Below are positions 22,387 through 27,450 of a stretch of 27,450 nt of DNA, one piece after another (positions within the stretch are counted from its first letter, which is position 1; each line of letters opens with the position of its first letter). A program made the position numbers and the translations under genes. Below the pieces are notes generated by a model. It worked only from the letters and a program-made list of their open reading frames with translations, was not told the origin of the DNA and ran no database searches. Location: the IMG/VR virus record IMGVR_UViG_3300012920_000205, positions 1 through 27,450 of that record. The stretch is one strand, 5' to 3'. This DNA comes from a virus.

Positions 22387-22604
22387 TATAGACCTCTTCT
22401 TATTTTGTTGAGCAACTCCGTTTGCTTACGCTTGTTCTCAGCAACTTGCTCTTCGTGCGTTTGCTTGTGTTGCGCGCTTTTGTAGGGAAACATTTTGTTT
22501 AGTTTCTCCTGTCGCTTTTTACACGCACCACATTGTTTGATACCCATTGCATTGGTGACTTTTTTAATGGTGTCTCCCAACCCTTTGCTTTTATTATCCG
22601 CCAT
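22386..22604 (-). CDS. Small CxxC phage protein
   Basis: This 72-aa protein begins KGLGDTIKKVTNAMGIKQCG and has CGACKKRQEKLNKMFPY then a charged helix. A Cys-x-x-Cys followed by a RQxKLNxMFPY motif recurs in a small phage family I recognise without known function. AGGAGGTAATT directly precedes the ATG, one of the best Shine-Dalgarno sites in the window. It separates the long modular protein from the Stealth gene. Confidence 0.7.
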   Translation of the reverse strand: MADNKSKGLGDTIKKVTNAMGIKQCGACKKRQEKLNKMFPYKSAQHKQTHEEQVAENKRKQTELLNKIRRGL

Positions 22605-22613
22605 AATTACCTC

Positions 22614-24551
22614 CTATGAACAGTATGTTGTTTTAACTCCGCAACTGTTGTCGCACACACAGCTACAAATTACTTGCCAATTGGGCACGTTCTGCTGAAC
22701 ACTCGTTGTTGTTGGCTTTACCCAAATAGTGTCTCCCGCATTTACCGTAAAGCGCGCAGCGTCTTCCGCATTTGCAATTTTACTGTATTCGTTGGCTACG
22801 CCCTGCGAGTAAAGTCCAACCCACTCGTAAAGATACTGACATTCGCTACAACCCGAATCAGTGTACAGTGCTGACGTGCATTGCGCTTCATAACAATCCT
22901 CGCCTGCGGGGCATCCTGCACACGTGGTTACTGCAACAGGATTCCAAGGTTCAACGTTGAAAGAAGTTCCTTGCGTAAGTCGATATTTGGCAAAGCCTCC
23001 GCCTGCGCCTGCTTGTGCCCAAACTTCCGCTCCTGCTTGATAAGTAGTGCCCGAATTGTACATATTCAAACCGCCACCCGAAGAGCCCGTAATAGGTGAG
23101 CACATATTGTCGTAAAACTGATCGCAGTCATGTGTTTGGGGATCGTTTTCTATTATGCAACACCTACAACTTGTGTTTGACGATCCTTGGTACTTACTCC
23201 ATTCACTATAGTAGCCTTCGGGAACTCCTTCGTCCTTTAAAGCATCCGCTTCACAAGCCGTAATAGATGACGGAGAACCTATTTCGTAGCACACCCCGCC
23301 GTTTGTTACTGTGCCATACACGCCGTTGTCAAAAAAGTTGTCCGCCGAAACAAATCCATTGGGATACGGACTCGTAGCTATGTTTCCGTTTGCATCTGTT
23401 TGAGCAGGGAGGTCGGGATCACTACATACGGTTGGAGATGGATAATGCCACCACTCCGTTGAGTCAGAACAGGAGCTAGGACAATCAGAAATTAGTTGTT
23501 CGTTGATCTCATCACTTTGGTTTGTGTAGCGCCCTCTGTTTAATGTAGTGCCGTCAGCGAGCTCTAGTACGCATTTTGATTCAAAAGCAAAACCGTTTGT
23601 TTGCGGAATTTCCGCACAGTCCGTTATTTCCACTCCATTGTAACATTGACCAACAACTTCCGCACAATCGGGGCAACCTTCTCTTTCGCAGGCATGACTG
23701 TAAATGAGGTTGCCGTTCAGTTTAGTAGCGCCTGCTCTTGTAACATCAATAGTTCCTTTGTCAGTTGTAAGTGTACAAATAACGGCATCACTAGCAGTGA
23801 GGTTTTCACAACCGTCAACGGGGTCTACCGAAGTTACGGTGTGTAGCATGGTGGGATCGCACGGAGAAGAATTGCCTTCACAAAAACAGTCGCCTACCTC
23901 ATATTGACAATCGCACGGAAGCGAGCTTGAGGATGAGGAAGCGGATGGAGATGATGGAGATGATGGAGATGATGTGGCTGAAGACGGGGACGAAGTCGAA
24001 CCGCAAGGGGGCGACTGCGCGCTAGAGCACGGTATAGAGACTCCCGCGTTATTGTTGTTAGGGTCGGAAGCGGGGTTTGCGTTTAAAGTTATGCCGTAGC
24101 CGTAATCTGATACGGATTGTACTATATAAATTTCACTGCCGTAACACACTTCATCGCCCGCACTGAAATTGCAAGATTCGCTAGACGATGAAGATGGAGA
24201 GGGGGCTGAAGATGTCGAGGACGGTGAGGGAGAAGAAGACGGGGACGGTGAAGACGAAGGAGAGGGAGAGGGAGAGGGAGAGGGAGAGGGTGAAGGGGAA
24301 GAGGAAGCGGGTGACATCGATGGCGAAGGGGACGGCGAACCCGAAAAAGAAGGTGTGCTAGGGGGCACGGAGCTCCCGCTTGGCTGAGAACCGCCGTCAC
24401 ATTCTTCGCAATCAGCATACTCTGTACCCGATAATTCGCTATAGTTTCCGACATTCGCTGCGGAAATGGCAGTGCCCGCAGTTACTGTAGCGCAATCACC
24501 GTCTACTTTCATAACTGCATTTAAATTAGGGTCTTTTGTTTTGTATGGCAT
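22614..24551 (-). CDS. Ser/Pro-rich, Cys-rich modular protein (possible fibre)
   Basis: This 645-aa protein has GAGGAGG before ATG. After an N-terminal 60 residues comes a linker of SPSP/SSPS repeats (about 60-125). Two small Cys-containing modules follow, CNFSAGDEVCYGSEIYIVQ and CQYEVGDCFCEGNSS, separated by another Ser/Pro linker. A long Cys-rich beta-type region (about 230-645) has more than 30 Cys, many as CxC or CxxC pairs (CRCC, CSCVCDNSC). No signal peptide is seen. The beads-on-linker layout suggests a surface fibre or appendage stabilised by disulfides or metal; the linkers would suit O-glycosylation. Confidence 0.6.
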   Translation of the reverse strand: MPYKTKDPNLNAVMKVDGDCATVTAGTAISAANVGNYSELSGTEYADCEECDGGSQPSGSSVPPSTPSFSGSPSPSPSMSPASSSPSPSPSPSPSPSPSSSPSPSSSPSPSSTSSAPSPSSSSSESCNFSAGDEVCYGSEIYIVQSVSDYGYGITLNANPASDPNNNNAGVSIPCSSAQSPPCGSTSSPSSATSSPSSPSSPSASSSSSSLPCDCQYEVGDCFCEGNSSPCDPTMLHTVTSVDPVDGCENLTASDAVICTLTTDKGTIDVTRAGATKLNGNLIYSHACEREGCPDCAEVVGQCYNGVEITDCAEIPQTNGFAFESKCVLELADGTTLNRGRYTNQSDEINEQLISDCPSSCSDSTEWWHYPSPTVCSDPDLPAQTDANGNIATSPYPNGFVSADNFFDNGVYGTVTNGGVCYEIGSPSSITACEADALKDEGVPEGYYSEWSKYQGSSNTSCRCCIIENDPQTHDCDQFYDNMCSPITGSSGGGLNMYNSGTTYQAGAEVWAQAGAGGGFAKYRLTQGTSFNVEPWNPVAVTTCAGCPAGEDCYEAQCTSALYTDSGCSECQYLYEWVGLYSQGVANEYSKIANAEDAARFTVNAGDTIWVKPTTTSVQQNVPNWQVICSCVCDNSCGVKTTYCS

Positions 24552-24607
24552 TGTTCTTCCTCCTCAATATGATATGCGCCTAGTTTTCTTCTGTCGAGAT
24601 TATTGCG

Positions 24608-25297
24608 CTACGCGCTATAGCTAAAGTTTTCAAAATCTAATTTATTGTAATTGTAAACAATCTCTCTCATCTCAGTAGTATAAACATTCTCCCAAGGTTC
24701 GTGTTTCGTAGCCCCGTGTTTTGGTAAAGGGATGAATCTACTGATTCCAATTTCTCTTAAAATGTGAGCCCACGATTCTTCTAAGTTTTCATAGCGCCCC
24801 ACATAGTCCACCAAAGGGTCTTTCTTGTCATCGAAACGCCAATATAAAAATTTTGTTTGTATGCATCTGTGATGCTCCCACAAGTCTTCTAACTTATCTT
24901 TATCAGTGCCCGTGTATGTACCACGCCCCATACTCAACACAAAGTGCTCAAAATTCTCAAAAGCGTTCCAAGGGTGGTACAAATCAGCGTGAACTGTCGG
25001 GTTAGTATATTGAGGATATTGAGTGTACATCGAGTACAACGACAGGAGCATATCATAAGGATTGCGAACTATTGAAAAAACAAAGCTCTCGTCCCAACGA
25101 CTTTCTCCCAAACTTTTTTTCAAACCTCTCGCCCACGAATGCTTCCACCATTCGCCCGTGTCGGGGTTCTTTTTCGTTAGCTCAAAGTCTATGTTAAATT
25201 TGTCGCACAGAGCCAACTCTATGGAAGTGCCTGCCGTCTTACCAATGTGTACAAACACAAAAGGTTTCGTGAGCCGTGTTTTAGTATTCGTGATCAT
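24608..25297 (-). CDS. Sulfotransferase
   Basis: This 229-aa protein has the PAPS-binding loop FVFVHIGKTAGTSIELAL (about 13-30) and the 3'-phosphate motif FSIVRNPYDMLLSLYSMY (about 73-90), the carbohydrate sulfotransferase signature. It differs substantially from the second sulfotransferase of this operon, so two positions or acceptors may be sulfated. It starts at an ATGA overlap with the propeller gene upstream. Three conserved acidic/aromatic segments later (FLYWRFDD) are usual in the family. Confidence 0.85.
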   Translation of the reverse strand: MITNTKTRLTKPFVFVHIGKTAGTSIELALCDKFNIDFELTKKNPDTGEWWKHSWARGLKKSLGESRWDESFVFSIVRNPYDMLLSLYSMYTQYPQYTNPTVHADLYHPWNAFENFEHFVLSMGRGTYTGTDKDKLEDLWEHHRCIQTKFLYWRFDDKKDPLVDYVGRYENLEESWAHILREIGISRFIPLPKHGATKHEPWENVYTTEMREIVYNYNKLDFENFSYSA

Positions 25298-26298
25298 ATT
25301 GCTTGCAAGTTTTTAATTAAATCTGTTTTAGGTATGCAGTAACACGAACTGTGTGAGTCGCCCTCGCCCGCTGTCACTAAAATGTTGTCTTCGGTTTCTA
25401 GCGCACCCGAAAAGTACACGACTCCATCGTGCCTGCCCTCGGCTGACCCTCCACCCGTTATCGGTTTTGGGGTAAACGCCACGGGTTCGTGACCGTACTT
25501 TGAAAACAATAGCGCGTGTTGATAGTAAACTCTGTTGCGTGACTTGCCTAGAGGTGTGCAAAACTGATGGACGAACATCAAGTACACTTCGCCATACCCG
25601 TCCAAGTTAACTAGAATTGGGTTTGTGGAGTTTGCTACAAACTTGTGGTTTCTCCTAGGCAATCCTTTAAAAGTTTCTTTTTTGTTCAGAACTTTACCCA
25701 AAGCATCGCAGTGCAGTACGACAAACGGTTCGATGGAGTAAACGCAAAACAACTCGTCTTCTTCGCTAAAAAAGCACCAATTCTTTTCTTCCCTACCCAT
25801 CTCAAGGTGGTCACTAGCGTCCATCTCCCGTATATACGAAATTCTACCTTCCTCTAAAGTTCCTAGCGCGGTTCGACTCCTAGCTATTTTCTGAGGCCAT
25901 CCGTTATTAAAATAAAAGTAGTTCGTAAAATTTACATAGGTTTTCTGTCTGTGCCGAAATATTCGCCAATCTTCGGGACGACACGCCATAGGCATACCCG
26001 ACTCTATTGGATGTGGTTCGCTATGCAGGCTAATTGAATCGTTGTTCACGAAACCCGTCGCAATCATGGGGACTGCTTTTTCTTCTAAAAAATGCCCCTT
26101 CCAAGTGTTGTTGGTAGGTTCTGCCCTAAATATTAGTGTAGCTTCGTTGCCTGTAGCGCAGACGGACGGGTTAAAAATACCCTCTTCGCTGTGCGGGACT
26201 GCTCCCGCTTTTATCAAAGGGCGTTTGGATATGTTGGCGGTACTACACAAGTCCAACCGTTCTTTGTTTAGTTCTGTTACTAGCTCTGCTTGTTCCAT
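25294..26298 (-). CDS. Glycosidase/phosphorylase-like beta-propeller protein
   Basis: This 334-aa protein shows the repeated blade pattern of five-bladed GH43/GH130-type propellers: GIFNPSVCATGNEATLIFRA near the N-terminus, MACRPEDWRIFRHR, MGREEKNWCFFSEEDELFC, VYSIEPF and GGGSAEGRHDGVVYFSGALE. The FNPSV, RPEDWRIF and EKNWxxF...YSIEP motifs resemble GH130-like mannoside phosphorylases and related transferases. It could trim, transfer or bind sugar on the modular fibre or host surface. A TAATG overlap couples it to the upstream modular protein. Confidence 0.6.
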   Translation of the reverse strand: MEQAELVTELNKERLDLCSTANISKRPLIKAGAVPHSEEGIFNPSVCATGNEATLIFRAEPTNNTWKGHFLEEKAVPMIATGFVNNDSISLHSEPHPIESGMPMACRPEDWRIFRHRQKTYVNFTNYFYFNNGWPQKIARSRTALGTLEEGRISYIREMDASDHLEMGREEKNWCFFSEEDELFCVYSIEPFVVLHCDALGKVLNKKETFKGLPRRNHKFVANSTNPILVNLDGYGEVYLMFVHQFCTPLGKSRNRVYYQHALLFSKYGHEPVAFTPKPITGGGSAEGRHDGVVYFSGALETEDNILVTAGEGDSHSSCYCIPKTDLIKNLQAI

Positions 26299-27450
26299 TA
26301 GTATAAACCACTACTCGACGGAGATGATGAATAAGAGGGGGTCGAGGGCGAAGATGGGGAGGAGTGTGAGGGTGCGCTACTGCTAGGCGAAGGGCTCGGC
26401 GAAGGGGACGGCGAAGGGCTAGAACTCGGCGAACTTACGGATGCACATGGGTCTACCGTTACCGTATACCAAATTTCAGATGAGCTTGAACTGCTACTAG
26501 GCGAGGGGCTAGGACTTGGACTAGGACTTGGGCTAGGTGAAGGACTTGGACTTGGGCTAGGGCTAGGGCTAGGTGAAGGACTAGGCGAGGGACTCGGTGA
26601 AGGACTAGAACTTGGCGAACTTACGGATGCACATGGGTCTACCGTTACCGTATACCAAATTTCACTAGAAGAACTCGGCGAACTTGGGGAACTTGAACTC
26701 GGCGAACTTGAACTCGGCGAACTTGGGGAACTTGAACTCGGCGAACTTGGGGAACTAGAGCTCGGCGAACTTGCGCTAGAACTTGGTGAACTAGAACTTG
26801 GGGAACTAGGTGAACTAGGTGAACTAGGTGAACTAGGTGAACTAGGTGAACTTGGGGAACTAGGTGAACTAGAACTTGGAGAACTTGCGCTAGAACTTGG
26901 TGAACTAGAACTTGGAGAACTTGGAGAGCTAGAACTTGGAGAACTTGGAGAACTTGGAGAACTTGGAGAACTTGGAGAACTAGAACTTGAGCTAGAACTT
27001 GGTGAACTTGGGCAGTTATCGTAATCGCCACAATTAACAGTTATAACTTCAGCACCTCCCCCGTATTCAAGCTCTACTTGATTCCCCGTCACAGACAAAA
27101 CTGTGTATGTTTTACATATACCTTCGGCTTCGTCGTAGCGCTCATACACATCACCCACTTGTGCGTCACAAGAACTAGAACTAGAGCTAGAACTTGGTGA
27201 GCTAGGAGAACTAGAACTTGGTGAGGAGGGGCTAGGCGGTGAGCTTGAAGAACTAGGGCAACTGCAACACTTGCAACAATGGCACGGATCGGGGCAATCA
27301 AAATCGTGAGTGTGGGGGTGAGAATGATCGTCGTCGTGATCGTGGTCGTGGTCGTGATCGTGAGAATGGTCGGGGAGAGAGTGCGAGTGGGGGTGTGAGT
27401 GAGGGTGTGAGTGAGGGTGTGAGTGAGGGTGTGAGTGAGGGTGTGAGTGA
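26298..27450 (-). CDS. His-rich, Cys-cluster, Ser/Pro-linker modular protein, N-terminus beyond the window
   Basis: The frame is open from the right edge to the stop at 26298-26300, giving at least 383 residues. It does not need to start at the GTG at 27156-27158. The visible order is: a His-rich stretch (27306-27449, HPHS repeats then DHDHDHDHDDD; 22 His in 48 residues), CPDPCHCCKCCSC (27258-27296, 7 Cys in 13), a Ser/Pro linker, a module CDAQVGDVYERYDEAEGICK with YTVLSV, a long SSP-repeat linker, and two copies of an EIWYTVTVDPCASV module. The HxH arrays can bind Fe, Zn or Ni; iron-binding HxH motifs are known at phage fibre and spike tips. Confidence 0.75.
   Translation of the reverse strand, partial: HSHPHSHPHSHPHSHPHSHPHSHSLPDHSHDHDHDHDHDDDHSHPHTHDFDCPDPCHCCKCCSCPSSSSSPPSPSSPSSSSPSSPSSSSSSSSCDAQVGDVYERYDEAEGICKTYTVLSVTGNQVELEYGGGAEVITVNCGDYDNCPSSPSSSSSSSSPSSPSSPSSPSSPSSSSPSSPSSSSPSSSASSPSSSSPSSPSSPSSPSSPSSPSSPSSPSSSSPSSSASSPSSSSPSSPSSSSPSSPSSSSPSSSSPSSPSSSSEIWYTVTVDPCASVSSPSSSPSPSPSPSPSPSPSPSPSPSPSPSPSPSPSPSPSPSSSSSSSEIWYTVTVDPCASVSSPSSSPSPSPSPSPSPSSSAPSHSSPSSPSTPSYSSSPSSSGLY
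26428..26664 (-). repeat. 51-bp perfect direct repeat inside the modular protein gene
   Basis: Bases 26428-26478 and 26614-26664 appear identical over 51 bp, 186 bp apart. They encode the two EIWYTVTVDPCASV modules. Identity at DNA level, including third codon positions, indicates recent duplication or recombinational homogenisation. Confidence 0.85.
26670..27006 (-). repeat. Degenerate short tandem repeat coding SSP linker
   Basis: Units of 9 bp (such as GAACTTGGA, GAACTAGGT and GAACTCGGC on the plus strand) repeat in higher-order blocks of about 18-120 bp. On the minus strand they encode Ser-Ser-Pro. Long identical blocks suggest replication slippage or unequal recombination; the linker length may vary between relatives. 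Confidence 0.8.
27391..27450 (-). repeat. Five perfect copies of a 12-bp tandem repeat
   Basis: The unit GGGTGTGAGTGA is repeated exactly at 27391, 27403, 27415, 27427 and 27439 and runs off the right edge. On the minus strand it encodes the four-residue repeat HSHP. The full array length is not visible. Confidence 0.95.

Noticed and set aside
24169-24387. Plus-strand ORF coding a Glu/Asp/Gly-rich acidic protein
   Set aside because: It is the antisense image of the Ser/Pro linker of the minus-strand 645-aa protein; no RBS and pure low complexity.
26670-27006. CRISPR-like look of the regularly repeated sequence
   Set aside because: Units are 9 bp with no unique spacers and translate to a continuous SSP linker; it is a coding microsatellite.
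26645-27301. Minus-strand ORFs rich in Leu/Val/Gln (at 26645-27031 and 27089-27301)
   Set aside because: They are frame shadows of the SSP-repeat coding sequence; the Ser/Pro frame is continuous with the folded modules and with the stop/start coupling to the next gene.
1-27450. tRNA or rRNA genes
   Set aside because: I looked for T-loop GGTTCRA-type and CCA-end patterns and rRNA-like blocks and saw nothing convincing; a tRNAscan run would settle it.

Overview
The window looks like part of the genome of a tailed dsDNA virus of bacteria (Caudoviricetes type). Genes are densely packed, with 1-30 nt overlaps and coupled ATGA or TAATG stop/starts. There is a full phage-style replication set, many tiny ORFs, a tyrosine integrase and canonical AGGAGG-type ribosome binding sites. 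The integrase, and a leucine at the site equivalent to E. coli Pol I Phe762, point to a temperate lifestyle. Several small proteins resemble ones I associate with uncultured marine phages. The host cannot be named. No terminase, portal or capsid gene is in view, so the window is an incomplete genome.

Layout. 1-1540: small basic and acidic proteins behind a strong intrinsic terminator and a promoter/operator region. 1491-1913: a gene-free regulatory or origin-like region with about nine copies of a 10-bp iteron (TGCAGGGTTG, both orientations), an AT-rich stretch and an operator-like palindrome in front of a 58-aa ribbon-helix-helix protein. 2083-5904: a DNA modification and recombination cluster with a C5 cytosine methyltransferase, a PD-(D/E)XK nuclease, a RuvC-like resolvase and a Mom-like DNA modification protein. 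5968-7245: tiny overlapping genes, including single-TM peptides and a Cys/His-rich lipoprotein candidate. 7247-15724: replication, with an SF2 helicase, a Cas4/RecB-like nuclease, a possible ssDNA-binding protein, a tandem-hairpin terminator, an HTH protein, family A DNA polymerase, dNMP kinase and a primase-helicase. 15705-16267: two minus-strand genes, one HTH. 16308-18078: integrase and a pyrimidine-dimer glycosylase-like protein.

From 27450 down to 18045 the minus strand carries one tightly coupled operon unlike the rest. It holds two giant Ser/Pro-rich, Cys-rich modular proteins, two PAPS-type sulfotransferases, a Stealth-type glycosyltransferase, a second GT-A-like protein, a glycosidase-like beta-propeller, a CxxC protein, a large probable virion protein and a SAM methyltransferase. 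The protein at the right edge starts, as far as visible, with an extreme His-rich stretch (22 His in 48 residues) followed by 7 Cys in 13 residues. My inference is a system that builds and chemically decorates (glycosylation, sulfation, methylation) a beads-on-a-string virion fibre with a metal-binding end.

Two further signals stand out. The hexamer TAGCGC/GCGCTA occurs roughly 70 times on both strands, in genes and between them, with five perfect TAGCGCGCTA palindromes. The C5 methyltransferase carries its target-recognition-like region in a different reading frame from its flanking catalytic motifs.
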